DNA of 64,000 bases from CAWVWD01 sp965662365 (lineage in GTDB: Bacteria > Bacteroidota > Bacteroidia > Chitinophagales > Saprospiraceae). The position numbers and the translations under genes were made by a program. Under the pieces are notes generated by a model. The model saw nothing but the letters and a program-made list of their open reading frames with translations. It was not told the DNA's origin and ran no database searches. The stretch is from assembly GCA_965662365.1 (NCBI GenBank), contig CBFIHR010000014.1, positions 3,364 through 67,363 on the forward strand, in the 5' to 3' direction. Each line of letters opens with the position of its first letter. Within the stretch, counting starts at the first letter, position 1. This document shows positions 45,935 through 55,784 of this stretch, one piece after another.

Positions 45935-46482
45935 ATGCTCTTTAAAAGCTTAGGATATTCGACCTCATTGTTCAATTTAGGTACAATCACCATTTTAGTT
46001 TACAGCGGCACAGCTTTCAAAATTGAAACACCACACTGGAATATAGGAATCGGCAGTATATTATTACTGTCTTTCTTTTCTATTTGAATAAACGTGAAGA
46101 TGGCCTCAATGCGTTAAAAGCATATAGTCTTATCTATGCAACATTAGGTTTGATTGGTTTCTGTTATGTCGCAACGAATAACCTAATCAGTTCCCTATCT
46201 TACGAAGATTTTAAAAGTTTCTTAATAATTTTCTCAGCAATGATGTGCATTGCCATAGTTGCTAATTTTAGTGTTGAATCTGGTGGAAATTATAAGGTAT
46301 TGAAAATAGTTTCCAATATCTTGAGTATTCTCACATTAGGTATAACTTTCGGAACTATCTATAAATATGTCTTTTTAGAAATGGAGATAGAATTTGCAAT
46401 ATTATTTATTGATTTATTTATGATAGCTTTGGGTTCTGCTCTGTTTATCGGTCTTCATTATTATGCAGAAAAAAATAAATAG
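45935..46482 (+). pseudogene. Small four-helix membrane protein gene with a frameshift
   Basis: ATG 45935 opens a 50-codon frame ending in TGA at 46085, while a second frame open from 46027 continues from YLNKREDG to 46482 with three more hydrophobic helices. One extra T in the TTTT run near 46076 would join them into a 182-aa protein with four helices (SFF-YLNKRED at the joint). An alternative is independent translation from the TTG at 46084. A deletion, a sequencing error or a programmed shift could explain it; no canonical slippery heptamer is visible. Function unknown. Confidence 0.55.
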
Positions 46483-46506
46483 TCCTTTTTATTAAAATTT
46501 CAAATA

Positions 46507-46538
46507 ATTGCCTCCAAAACTTCAATTTTGGAGGCAAT
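46507..46538. terminator. Bidirectional terminator
   Basis: Perfect 13-bp stem attgcctccaaaa/ttttggaggcaat (46507-46519, 46526-46538) with loop cttcaa, between the convergent membrane gene and the 499-aa gene. Confidence 0.85.
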
Positions 46539-46541
46539 CTA

Positions 46542-48041
46542 CTAAAAAAGCGTGTTAATTAACGCCAATTCTGCATTCGTTTCATTTTTAATAAGATTAA
46601 ATTGATTATCGGTTAAAATACCCGATAAACCCTCCAATTCTTCTTTTGCTTTACTAACTAATTCTTCAATCGTTCGCTTACCGCCAATATCACCTCTGGA
46701 TAAAAACCCTAAATCGCTTAAGGATTGTTTGAGTGTAGCGGTTAATAATTGATTGGTCACTTCGTCAGACATTAAAGTCTCTAAAGTCAGCATTTTATCA
46801 TGGTCATTATCCATTTGTGCATTGTAAATGGCAACAATTTTTCTATAAAAATTTTGCTTAGCAAAAAACGTATCTAAAAATAAATTTACTTGTTTTTTCC
46901 ATTGTAATAAAGACTTTGAGAACGTTGAATCTGACAAGGCTAAGAGCCGACCTGTTTGCCAGGCGACAGCGTAAGACATATCAAAAATACCGGTATTTAT
47001 ATCGTAAATCATGGCAGATTCTGCACTGAAATTGGGAGCATGATTTTGATTTTTAACAATATTGGGAGTCAAAGGGCCACGATAGAAAGCCGTTGTTTTT
47101 TCACCTTGACGAGTTTCATATTTCATAGGTAAGTAGCCGCCTTCAATAGCTGTTTTTACCGTTCGATTATCAATTGTTTTATTTGGAAACAGCCGTAAAG
47201 TTTGATGATTTTCAATCAATTGTGTAGTGACATTTTCAAACTCCTCATTCGGTGCTTCACAGTAAAATTCCCAACTTGCCAAACTGACCAAACGTACTTT
47301 TTGACTTTTGTCAATGCGTGGACTACGAGGTTTTAAATAATTGGTAAACCCTTCTAAACTTATTAAATGAACGATGTTTCGTTGGTTTTTTTGTGGTAAA
47401 CGATTGGCAAAAACGGTAGAAAACCAATTATTGTTTTCGGAAATCGTTTTGTCTGCCGAACTCACTTCTCGAACGTGTGCTAACAAGCTCAATTCCTCAA
47501 ATCTTGGTACAATATTATTAAAGTAATCGGCATTGATTTCAATACACAAACAATTATCCTCATCATTTTCGTGCGAAAAACTAGTTAATTCAGGCGATAA
47601 AAAACCAGTTTCAGGATTTTTAACTTGTGCAATCGTTTTTATTTTCGCCCCAGTCTTACTGACTTTTGCATTGATTCCTAATTCATCAGGCGTAAAGAGT
47701 AAAATCGCTAAGTTGGGTGTTTTATTATCGGTTGTTCGTTCCCATGGCAGTGATTTATGATTCAAAATTACCTGAGGCAACACATTTTCAAAATCGCCTT
47801 GTCCATCAATCGGAGGATAAACCGAATGAATGTCTTGCATATTCAAACGAAAACGATTTCCTGCAACGGTGAATTTATGTGACCGCTTAAAGGTTTTGTC
47901 TAAGCCTTCATCTGCAATATGCTGCTCAATATTGATGGTATAATCTCCAATTGACATTGCAGGTAAGAAATTGTCATAAAATTGAATTTCGCCAGGTTGT
48001 AAATCAGAAGTTCGTGAAGATTTGTTGGAGTTGGTCAGCAT
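46542..48041 (-). CDS. Uncharacterised 499-aa protein, possibly linked to the 1106/287-aa proteins
   Basis: A soluble protein without signal peptide. The start LQPGEIQFYDNFLPAM, then SIGDYTINIEQHI, and DIHSVYPPIDGQGDFENVLPQVILNHKSLPWER look strongly conserved in style: a beta-sandwich-like head followed by an alpha/beta body with LAILLFTPDELG. The C-terminal 150 residues are helical. It resembles, in my memory, hypothetical proteins that are encoded beside 1100-aa and 290-aa proteins like those at 28425-32674 in other bacteria; not verified. Strand and order would fit one operon interrupted by the glycan locus. Confidence 0.72.
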   Translation of the reverse strand: MLTNSNKSSRTSDLQPGEIQFYDNFLPAMSIGDYTINIEQHIADEGLDKTFKRSHKFTVAGNRFRLNMQDIHSVYPPIDGQGDFENVLPQVILNHKSLPWERTTDNKTPNLAILLFTPDELGINAKVSKTGAKIKTIAQVKNPETGFLSPELTSFSHENDEDNCLCIEINADYFNNIVPRFEELSLLAHVREVSSADKTISENNNWFSTVFANRLPQKNQRNIVHLISLEGFTNYLKPRSPRIDKSQKVRLVSLASWEFYCEAPNEEFENVTTQLIENHQTLRLFPNKTIDNRTVKTAIEGGYLPMKYETRQGEKTTAFYRGPLTPNIVKNQNHAPNFSAESAMIYDINTGIFDMSYAVAWQTGRLLALSDSTFSKSLLQWKKQVNLFLDTFFAKQNFYRKIVAIYNAQMDNDHDKMLTLETLMSDEVTNQLLTATLKQSLSDLGFLSRGDIGGKRTIEELVSKAKEELEGLSGILTDNQFNLIKNETNAELALINTLF

Positions 48042-48135
48042 TTGTTTATAATAATTAGTTTTACCAATTGATTGATAAAACGAAAGTTAAGTGTTTTGAA
48101 ATTAATTTACAATGGTTTGAATATTTCGAATAAAA

Positions 48136-48169
48136 AAAATCTCGAATTCTGAGTAGAATCCGAGATTTT
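48136..48169 (-). terminator. Terminator of the 490-aa gene
   Basis: Stem aaaatctcg-attct with agaat-cgagatttt (48136-48150, 48155-48169, one mismatch), just past the stop of the minus-strand gene, with a T-run on that strand. Confidence 0.75.
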
Positions 48170-48184
48170 AATTTGTGAAATGAT

Positions 48185-49657
48185 TTACATTCTAAATCGC
48201 CCTAATTTAAAATCGATATTATTACTACATTTTAAAACTAAATAACCATCTCTTTGATAAAATTCGTTTGGACAAAAAGTGTAAGTATCGTTATAATTAC
48301 CAAGCCCCGAATTTAATAAAATATTAAAACCAACTTCACCTTGATTATCAATCGTTGCTAAAGTCGGAATGATATAGTTACGTTGTCTGAGCGTACCACG
48401 ATACAACTCTTGTATCTCATTGTAAAGTATTACGACTTTATCCGAGTTATTGTCATAGCTCCAAACAACGTCTATTAATCGTCCTCTATCATTGCTCGTT
48501 TCCATCAAGTCACGTTCGATAGTTCTTGTCCAAACTAAGTTATCGCCTTTAATGCGTGTAAAATAGAAGGTCTTACAAGAATAGCTATAAACCCGATTAT
48601 TCACATCGTTTCCTTGTGATACTGAATTCACATTGTAATCCGTGGCTACAAAAAGTAATTCATCATTCGGTAATAATTCTACAGATTTTAATTTCACACC
48701 TGTTAAACCTGATTTTGGTGCATTGTTAAAAGGGTAGGCGACTTCTCGAACGACATCGCCTTTGTTATCAAATTCAAGATAAAAAACACCTTGACCGCCT
48801 TGTAACTTTTCAGCTTTTTTATACATTCCTGCATAAATCAAATTACCAGCTTCATTTTCTAACATCGTATTAGCAGTCATTAAGAAATCATTGCCATTAG
48901 TAAGTTTTAGGTCTTTTTTGATAAGTGTTTTTTTGGCTTGATTCAATACGAATAAATCATTAACCCAACCAACTTTTTTGATTTTTTGATATTTCTCCAT
49001 GAACATCGTTCCGTTGTTCGTGATAAAAGGAGTATTATACACAAAACGTTTACGAGGATATTCTAAGGTAATGGTTTCATCAAAAGTGGGGTTGAATCCA
49101 GCATCGAAAAGCTGTATTTTTAAGACTTCATTTGCTTTTTTCTGATAAATAGGAATCGTTACAACTGCAAAATGATTACAATTTTCAGAAGCGGCAATCG
49201 CAAATTCACCTCTAGCCAATGCTTTTGTTTCTGTGATGACGTCTAAAGTTTTCTCTTCACCAATTGGTTTTCCATCAAAATCGTATGCCTGTACAATTAG
49301 TGTATTGTGCATTTGTTGGTTGTCAACAGCAAAAAATAAGTAAAATTTATCTTTGTGTGTGACGACTTTTTGCAAGTCTTTATTCGTTTGTTTACCCAAT
49401 ACAATATTAACCGTTTTTTGTAATTCTAACTTAATATCATAAATTTCTAAAATGACATCTTCATTATCGATTAAATCGTTTTTTTGTACTTTTAAACGAA
49501 CTAAACCTTGATCGTCTTCATGTAATAAGTAACGTTTAATTGTAGCTTTTCCAGCAAATTCTTCTTTATCTAACTTAACAGGGATTCCCCAATCGAATTC
49601 TTGTGCTTGAAGTTGAACGGTAAATAATATTGAAAATAATAATGTGAAATATCTCAT
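48185..49657 (-). CDS. Exported hypothetical protein (490 aa)
   Basis: The signal peptide is MRYFTLLFSILFTVQLQAQ, with cleavage after AQA/Q. The mature part is beta-rich, with recurring segments of the kind LFFAVDNQQMHNTLIVQAYDFDGKPIG, suggesting a beta-propeller or related fold. I find no catalytic motif and no sorting domain at the C-terminus. It is probably periplasmic or outer-membrane associated. A second exported gene with the same orientation lies 174 nt upstream. Confidence 0.75.
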   Translation of the reverse strand: MRYFTLLFSILFTVQLQAQEFDWGIPVKLDKEEFAGKATIKRYLLHEDDQGLVRLKVQKNDLIDNEDVILEIYDIKLELQKTVNIVLGKQTNKDLQKVVTHKDKFYLFFAVDNQQMHNTLIVQAYDFDGKPIGEEKTLDVITETKALARGEFAIAASENCNHFAVVTIPIYQKKANEVLKIQLFDAGFNPTFDETITLEYPRKRFVYNTPFITNNGTMFMEKYQKIKKVGWVNDLFVLNQAKKTLIKKDLKLTNGNDFLMTANTMLENEAGNLIYAGMYKKAEKLQGGQGVFYLEFDNKGDVVREVAYPFNNAPKSGLTGVKLKSVELLPNDELLFVATDYNVNSVSQGNDVNNRVYSYSCKTFYFTRIKGDNLVWTRTIERDLMETSNDRGRLIDVVWSYDNNSDKVVILYNEIQELYRGTLRQRNYIIPTLATIDNQGEVGFNILLNSGLGNYNDTYTFCPNEFYQRDGYLVLKCSNNIDFKLGRFRM

Positions 49658-49831
49658 TTTTAGTGTTGTTTGACTTCATCTCTAAACCCTCTCCCAAAAG
49701 AGAAGGGAACAAAACGAATTTTACCTAAGAAGTATTACGAATTAAAAAAAGGTATTATTTCATTGAAGTAATCTTCAGTTGTCCCTTATCGCCTTCAGGA
49801 GAGAAGTCAGAAAGATGATGATTAAGTTATT

Positions 49832-50422
49832 TTATCCGTTATTCTCTTCGTACCATTCATTGTACTCTTCGATGATCTCCATCATGCTCAATAAACGATA
49901 GCCTTTTTCTTTATTTTCAACTTTTTTAGCCAATTCCTCGTAATCGCTGATATACTCACTCATTTGCTTTGCGAATCGTACAAAACGAGCAACACCGATG
50001 GCATCTTCGTCTCCTTTTTTCAATCCCATTACATATTCATAAGTGCCAGGATTTTCACTACTCGGTTCTGCTATTGCCAAGACCATAATATGCCCCTTTG
50101 ACTCTATTTTAGCGAAAACACGCTGCTTTAAGACCGAGCGAAACATCACACTGATATATTCTTCGCTACCAACTTTGTAGCCAGCAATATCTTTGACTTT
50201 ATACTTTTTTCGAGTTTTACGATTGTTTTTATCGGCGTAAAACTCACAAATACCGCTATTTTGCTGTAACGAACCATAACGAATAAAACCTTCTACTCTT
50301 GAACCATCATTTTTAATAATATAGCCTTCATAGATTTGACCAACTCGATAGTCTTGTGCTGACAAATTTGCTGATGTCAGCAATACCAATGCAGTGATAA
50401 CTGCGGAAAATAAGAATTTCAT
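49832..50422 (-). CDS. Exported hypothetical protein (196 aa)
   Basis: Signal peptide MKFLFSAVITALVLLTSANLSAQ. The mature protein begins with GQIYEGYIIKNDGSRVEGFIRYGSL, a beta-strand pattern typical of small Bacteroidota periplasmic proteins, and ends with a charged helix rich in Glu (EIIEEYNEWYEENNG). No enzyme motif. Role unknown; it may form a unit with the 490-aa gene. Confidence 0.72.
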   Translation of the reverse strand: MKFLFSAVITALVLLTSANLSAQDYRVGQIYEGYIIKNDGSRVEGFIRYGSLQQNSGICEFYADKNNRKTRKKYKVKDIAGYKVGSEEYISVMFRSVLKQRVFAKIESKGHIMVLAIAEPSSENPGTYEYVMGLKKGDEDAIGVARFVRFAKQMSEYISDYEELAKKVENKEKGYRLLSMMEIIEEYNEWYEENNG

Positions 50423-50743
50423 ATATTTTGGATTTTAATAAAAAAATAGGCTGTAAAGATAAATATTTTGCGTTACGAAACGATTAGTTTTATAATTAAC
50501 ACATTTTCTTAACATAGTGAGAAAGTAGGAGAAATATGCGTAGAAGTATTTTAGAAAGTATCAACAAGTGACCAATTTATTACAAATATGCTGTTAGCAA
50601 ATAGATTACAAATATGGTGATATGAAAGGAATTTTGTATTTTTGCCAGTCGTATAAATTCTAAGAAATTTATCGGTAAAACACTTCCATCCAATACATTT
50701 TTGGATAGTTAAATAGTTAATAACTAATATTCAATACTAAAAT
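50423..50743. other. Spacer before gyrA with promoter
   Basis: This 321-bp AT-rich spacer carries TATTTTTG (TAnnTTTG) at 50637-50644, 100 nt before gyrA, and, on the minus strand near 50450, a near match (TATCTTTA) for the 196-aa gene. Two similar acaaatatg... stretches stand at 50583 and 50607. No gene is visible. Confidence 0.5.
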
Positions 50744-53293
50744 ATGAATGTAGGAGAAAGAATTATTCCTATTGATATTACCAAAGAAATGAAATCGGCT
50801 TACATTGATTATTCAATGTCAGTTATTGTTTCAAGAGCCTTACCTGATGTTAGAGATGGTTTAAAACCCGTTCACCGTAGAGTTTTATTTGGAATGTCCG
50901 GTTTAGGATTAGTATATAATAAAGCTCACAAGAAATCTGCGAGAATTGTCGGTGAAGTGCTGGGGAAATATCACCCGCACGGTGATTCGTCGGTTTATGA
51001 TACGATGGTTCGTATGGCGCAGCACTGGTCGTTGCGTTATCCGTTAGTTGACGGACAAGGAAACTTTGGATCAATGGACGGCGATAGTCCTGCTGCCATG
51101 CGTTATACTGAAGCAAGGTTACAACGAATCAGCGATGATATTTTAGGTGACTTGGACAAAGATACTGTTGATTTTAAATTAAACTTTGACGATACCTTAA
51201 AAGAACCGACCGTATTACCAACACGTATTCCGAACCTTTTAGTAAATGGTGCTTCGGGTATTGCTGTTGGTATGGCAACGAATATGCTTCCGCATAATTT
51301 GACGGAAGTCATCAATGGAATTAACGCTTATATCGATGATAATGAAATTACGACTGAAGGCTTGATGGAACACATCAAAGCACCTGACTTTCCTACTGGT
51401 GGCATTATATATGGTGTAGAAGGTGTCAAAGAAGCTTTTGAAACTGGTCGTGGTAGAGTAGTCGTACGTGGTCGTGCAGAAATAGAAAACTCTCCGTCAG
51501 GACGAGAAACAATTGTCGTTAGCGAAATTCCGTATCAAGTCAATAAGGCTTCTTTGATTATGAAGATTGCGGATTTGGTAAACGATAAGAAAATCGAAGG
51601 TATTTCTGATATTCGTGACGAGTCGGATAGAAATGGTTTACGTATCGTAGTCGATGTAAAGCGGGACGCTGTGGCAAATGTTGTATTGAGTAAGTTGTAC
51701 AAATACACGCCATTGCAAACTTCTTATGGTGTCAATAATATTGCTTTGGTGAATGGTCGCCCAAGATTGTTGAGCTTAAAGCAACAAATCAGTGAGTTTG
51801 TTAAGTTTCGTATCGAAGTGGTTCAACGCAGAACTCGCTACGAATTGGCGAAAGCCGAAGCTAGAGCGCATATCTTAGAAGGTATTTTAATCGCTTTAGA
51901 TTATTTGGATCAAGTGATTGAGTTAATCCGTAGCTGTAAAGATGGCGATGAAGCGAAAAAACGCTTGATGGCTGGTGACTTTGCAAAAGATGAATCAGTA
52001 ACGCTGTCAGAGTTGCAAGCAAAAGCAATTTTAGATATGCGTTTGCAGCGCTTGACAGGTTTAGAACGGGACAAAATCAAAGCAGAATATAATCAGTTGA
52101 AAGAATTTATTGATTATTTAAATTCGATTTTAGATAGTTCTGAATTACAATTCGAGATTGTAAAAGAGGAATTACAAGAAGTTAAAGAACGTTTTGGTGA
52201 TGAGCGTCGTACCGATATTACTTTTGCAGAAGGCGAAATCCGTATCGAAGATATGATTGCAAATGACGAAGTCGTTGTCACAATCTCTCATTTGGGCTAT
52301 ATCAAACGCACAAAATCTGACGAATATCGTACTCAAAATCGTGGGGGAAGAGGTGCAAAAGGTAGTAAAACTCGAAATGAAGATTTCGTAGAGCATATTT
52401 TTGTTGCGAATGTTCACAACTATTTGTTGTTGTTTTCGGAACAAGGTCGATGTCACTGGTTGAGAGTTTATGAAATTCCGGAAGCAGGAAAAGCGTCAAG
52501 TGGACGAGTGATTCAGAATATTATTGAATTACCCAAAGACGATAAAATAAAAGCATACATTGTTGTCAAAGATTTGAATGATGAAGAGTTCTTAGACAAT
52601 AATTATGTTATGTTTTGTACTCGAAAAGGGCAAGTGAAAAAAACGGAAATGAGAGCTTTCTCCCGTCCTCGTTCAAATGGCATCAATGCGATTACTATTA
52701 AAGAAGATGATCAGTTAATTGAAGCAAAATTAACAAATGGCAAAAGCCATGTAGTTATCGCTTCTCACCTTGGTCGTGCGGTTCACTTTATGGAGGAAGA
52801 TGTCCGACCAATGGGGCGAACAGCTTCAGGTGTTCGTGGGATAAATATCGGAAAATCAGGTAATTATGTCGTTGGAATGATTGTTATCGATCCGGAAATT
52901 GAACAAAAAAATATTTTAGTTATTTCTGAGAAAGGAAATGGTAAGCAATCTTTATTGGAGGAGTACCGTCTGACAAGTCGTGGAGGAAAAGGGGTCAAAA
53001 CAATGCAAGTAACGAAAAAGACAGGCAATTTAGTTGCAATGAAAGCCGTTACGGAAAACAACGATTTGATGATTATTAATAAATCAGGTATTGTTATTCG
53101 TTTAGAGGCTGCGGCTCTGCCAGTTTTAGGTCGTTCGACGCAAGGCGTTCGAGCTATCCGAATAGATGACACGGATGAAATTGCAGATGTAGCAGTTGTC
53201 CCTCAAGATGATGAAGAGGATGTTATCGAAAATGTTAACGAAATTTTAAATGATTCTTCGGAAAACGAAGAAGATGTTACAAACGAGGAATAA
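50744..53293 (+). CDS. gyrA: DNA gyrase subunit A
   Basis: An 849-aa type IIA topoisomerase subunit that cuts and religates DNA during supercoiling. The active tyrosine is Tyr121 in [10 protein letters not shown]. The quinolone-resistance region reads HGDSSVYDT with Ser82 and Asp86 at the positions equal to E. coli Ser83 and Asp87, so it looks wild-type. The C-terminal beta-pinwheel has the GyrA-box-like [10 protein letters not shown] at about 529, marking a gyrase rather than ParC. The acidic C-terminal tail (about 825-849) is typical. A TPR gene follows, as in other Bacteroidota. Confidence 0.97.
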   Translation: MNVGERIIPIDITKEMKSAYIDYSMSVIVSRALPDVRDGLKPVHRRVLFGMSGLGLVYNKAHKKSARIVGEVLGKYHPHGDSSVYDTMVRMAQHWSLRYPLVDGQGNFGSMDGDSPAAMRYTEARLQRISDDILGDLDKDTVDFKLNFDDTLKEPTVLPTRIPNLLVNGASGIAVGMATNMLPHNLTEVINGINAYIDDNEITTEGLMEHIKAPDFPTGGIIYGVEGVKEAFETGRGRVVVRGRAEIENSPSGRETIVVSEIPYQVNKASLIMKIADLVNDKKIEGISDIRDESDRNGLRIVVDVKRDAVANVVLSKLYKYTPLQTSYGVNNIALVNGRPRLLSLKQQISEFVKFRIEVVQRRTRYELAKAEARAHILEGILIALDYLDQVIELIRSCKDGDEAKKRLMAGDFAKDESVTLSELQAKAILDMRLQRLTGLERDKIKAEYNQLKEFIDYLNSILDSSELQFEIVKEELQEVKERFGDERRTDITFAEGEIRIEDMIANDEVVVTISHLGYIKRTKSDEYRTQNRGGRGAKGSKTRNEDFVEHIFVANVHNYLLLFSEQGRCHWLRVYEIPEAGKASSGRVIQNIIELPKDDKIKAYIVVKDLNDEEFLDNNYVMFCTRKGQVKKTEMRAFSRPRSNGINAITIKEDDQLIEAKLTNGKSHVVIASHLGRAVHFMEEDVRPMGRTASGVRGINIGKSGNYVVGMIVIDPEIEQKNILVISEKGNGKQSLLEEYRLTSRGGKGVKTMQVTKKTGNLVAMKAVTENNDLMIINKSGIVIRLEAAALPVLGRSTQGVRAIRIDDTDEIADVAVVPQDDEEDVIENVNEILNDSSENEEDVTNEE

Positions 53294-53443
53294 ATCGTCA
53301 GTAGAGTAGTGGTATCAATATCACAACCTATATATGTTTTATTTCTACAATATGGAATAGATTAATAGTCAAATTTTTATCGTTCAAAAAACTCTTAAAA
53401 AAGGTAAGAGGACAGAAACTATAACTATCAATAAATTACAATT

Positions 53444-54796
53444 ATGAACATTAAAAAAATTGCATTCAGCTTAGTAATTGCTTTATTCACTGTTACCATA
53501 ACAGCTTTTGCACAAGATGATCCTAACAAGGCCTATAAAAGTGCAAATACTTCTTTAGTTAAATACAATCAATCCCAAGAGGTTGAGATGTTAGAAGAAT
53601 CTAAAGCACAGATCGATTTTGCTATTGAAAACATAGAAGGCATCGTAGAGAAAAAAGTAGTAAGAGTGTATAATAAAAAGGGTGAAGTTTATTTAGCGTT
53701 GGCTAAAGATCAAACAACAAAAGTAAAGTATGAAGATGCTTTAGATGTAGCTTACGAAGCATACAAAACTGCTATAACGAGTGAGTCTGCTAAGAAATTT
53801 GAGAAAGAGAGTGCTGCAAAAGGACTTCAACAAGTAGCATCTGAATATTTTAACAGAGGCTTACAGTATTATGATATGAAAGACTTAAAAGGTGCATATC
53901 AAGGCTTCAATAAAGTATTAGATATTCATGATTTAGTTGCACCCGTTGATCCTTCAGTTGATCCTTTAGGCGGTGTAAATATCGACCCTGAAACAGGTGC
54001 TCAAATCGAGAAATATCCAGAACACTTGCGTAATACAGCAATGTTAGCAGCAGCGGCAGGTGAAAACGAAGCCGCTATTAAGTTATATGAAAAGATCTTA
54101 GCAAGCGGTGATAAAACGGCTAATGTTTACAATGGTTTATATACTGCTTATATTGGCTCTGATGAGGATAAAGCATTCAAATACTTACAAGAGGGTAGAA
54201 GTGCTTTTCCTGAAAATACAGAATTATTGTATAGCGAAATTAATTACTTCTTAAAGAAAGGAGAAACTAAAAAGTTACAAGAAAACTTAGCGGCAGCAAT
54301 CGCTAAAGATCCAGATAACAAAACATTATATTCTGTTTTTGGGAATACTTATGACAACTTGATGAAAGATGCTAAAACTGACGAAGAAAGAGAAGGACAT
54401 AAAGCAGAAGCAATCAAGTATTATGAGATAGCTTTAGAAAAAGATCCTGAGTACGGTGATGTTGTTTATTCTTTAGGTGCTTTATATTATAACGAAGCAG
54501 TCCGTTACGCAAAAATTCGTGCAGAGTTACCTTATAGTGCTAAAAAAGAATATGAAGCTGCAACTAAAGATTTTCAAAAATATGTTACGTTAGCACATCC
54601 GTATTTTGTAAAGTCTGAGCAAATTGATTCTTCGGATCGTTCTACAATCATCGCATTAAAAGAATTGTATGCTCAAGCAAATCGTCTTGATATTTCTGGT
54701 GAATTTAAAAAGCGTTTAGCTACTCTTGAAGAAGGAGGAACAATAGAAGCTGCTTACGGAGAACATCCAGCAACAGCAGATTTATTTAAGAAATAA
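53444..54796 (+). CDS. Exported tetratricopeptide-repeat protein
   Basis: A 450-aa protein with signal peptide (1-23, ending AFAQ). It contains several TPR helices; clear units include AMLAAAAGENEAAIKLYEKILASGD and EAIKYYEIALEKDPEYGDVVYSLGALYYNEA. Such proteins act as periplasmic scaffolds. It lies 150 nt after gyrA, a conserved neighbour relation in Bacteroidota with no known functional link to supercoiling. A terminator follows the stop. Confidence 0.88.
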   Translation: MNIKKIAFSLVIALFTVTITAFAQDDPNKAYKSANTSLVKYNQSQEVEMLEESKAQIDFAIENIEGIVEKKVVRVYNKKGEVYLALAKDQTTKVKYEDALDVAYEAYKTAITSESAKKFEKESAAKGLQQVASEYFNRGLQYYDMKDLKGAYQGFNKVLDIHDLVAPVDPSVDPLGGVNIDPETGAQIEKYPEHLRNTAMLAAAAGENEAAIKLYEKILASGDKTANVYNGLYTAYIGSDEDKAFKYLQEGRSAFPENTELLYSEINYFLKKGETKKLQENLAAAIAKDPDNKTLYSVFGNTYDNLMKDAKTDEEREGHKAEAIKYYEIALEKDPEYGDVVYSLGALYYNEAVRYAKIRAELPYSAKKEYEAATKDFQKYVTLAHPYFVKSEQIDSSDRSTIIALKELYAQANRLDISGEFKKRLATLEEGGTIEAAYGEHPATADLFKK

Positions 54797-54807
54797 CAAA
54801 TATATTA

Positions 54808-54839
54808 AAAAGGGGAATGATGAAAATTGTTCCCCTTTT
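54808..54839 (+). terminator. Terminator of the TPR gene
   Basis: Stem aaaaggggaa/ttcccctttt (54808-54817, 54830-54839) ending in TTTTCT, 12 nt past the stop. Confidence 0.85.
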
Positions 54840-54891
54840 CTAAAAACCCTCTACTTAACATAATGTAAATTATAGGCAATTAATATACTTT

Positions 54892-54939
54892 AATAAAAAA
54901 GGCAGATGATCGGTTATTTGATCATCTGCCTTTTTTATT
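54892..54939. terminator. Bidirectional terminator with 20-bp stem
   Basis: Arms 54892-54911 and 54920-54939 are perfect complements (aaaaaaggcagatgatc core), loop of 8, with T-runs on both strands. It lies before the end of the minus-strand lipoprotein gene. Confidence 0.88.
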
Positions 54940-54966
54940 AATTTTCTACTAATGACGTTTTAAGAT

Positions 54967-55443
54967 TTATCTTTTGAAGATTAATTCTTTCTTCATTATT
55001 TCTACCACCATTAAGTTGTCAGAAAGTTCTTTGATTTTCATCAGACCCGCTAAGGAATTTCCTCCAAGTCCTCCGATACGTGAAGTACTTACAAATAGTT
55101 GACCATCGTGTACAGTCCATTTTGCATCAAAACTGTAAAACTCACAATCATCGGGCGCTACTGCATTTAGCTTTTGTGTCTCTGTACCATCACCGAGAGG
55201 ATCTGTTTCTTCAGTCGTAAAATTCCAAATCGTTTTTTGATCACAGTCAGTAAGTTCTATTGCTTCGCCATCACTACTAAATGATGATAAAGTCCATTCT
55301 CCTGCGACCTGATCTTTTTGACTATTTGATGAAACCTCAACCTTTTGAGTATCCTCTGTAGTATCCTCTGTTTCATCATTATTTGTACAAGAAGTAAATG
55401 ACACGGTTAAAAATAAAAATAATCCAATCTGTAGTTGTCTCAT
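54967..55443 (-). CDS. Lipoprotein, lipocalin-like hypothetical (158 aa)
   Basis: Signal with lipobox FTSC (Cys about 19), then an acidic Thr/Glu/Asp linker (NNDETEDTTEDTQ). Residues 45-158 follow the lipocalin-like pattern: VAGEWTLSSFSSDGEAIEL, a central CDQKTIWNF strand, and LMVVEIMKKELIFKR at the end. It is probably attached to the outer membrane and binds a small hydrophobic or metabolite ligand, by analogy with similar Bacteroidota lipoproteins. It is a single gene. Confidence 0.78.
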   Translation of the reverse strand: MRQLQIGLFLFLTVSFTSCTNNDETEDTTEDTQKVEVSSNSQKDQVAGEWTLSSFSSDGEAIELTDCDQKTIWNFTTEETDPLGDGTETQKLNAVAPDDCEFYSFDAKWTVHDGQLFVSTSRIGGLGGNSLAGLMKIKELSDNLMVVEIMKKELIFKR

Positions 55444-55784
55444 AAATTAATAAATTTTTATTTAAAGATATTATCCATTATAAATATATCAAACCTCAAA
55501 ATTTTCCCCAAATATCTAATAATTTAAATAAACAATCAATATCTTTGCAGCAATTTTGAATTATACTGGAACTTTCCAAAAATATAATTGATTTATACGA
55601 TATGTTTATCATAGCAAAATATTAGCTGCTTTACCTTCCTTCTGCTTCAAAAAAGAAGCACTTCTACCCTTTTGTCAAGTGTTTTCCTTTATTAAAAAAT
55701 TAAAAAAACTAAGAATATATTTTTATCTAAGTATTTGGTAATCAAATACTTATGAATAAAAATTTATTAAAATAGATATTTATT
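55444..55784. other. Divergent spacer before prfA
   Basis: This 341-bp AT-rich spacer has TATCTTTG (TAnnTTTG) at 55540-55547 facing prfA, about 240 nt before its start. A small imperfect hairpin, gcttc/gaagc near 55648, is the only other visible structure. No coding or RNA gene seen. Confidence 0.45.

Noticed and set aside
46084..46482. Intact 132-aa gene starting at TTG 46084
   Set aside because: The upstream frame encodes a matching hydrophobic helix and a promoter box, so a frameshifted longer gene explains the data better.
8922..48130. Repeated gtttgaatatttcga near 8922 and 48117
   Set aside because: Short and AT-rich; probably chance or decayed sequence, no further copies with clear structure.
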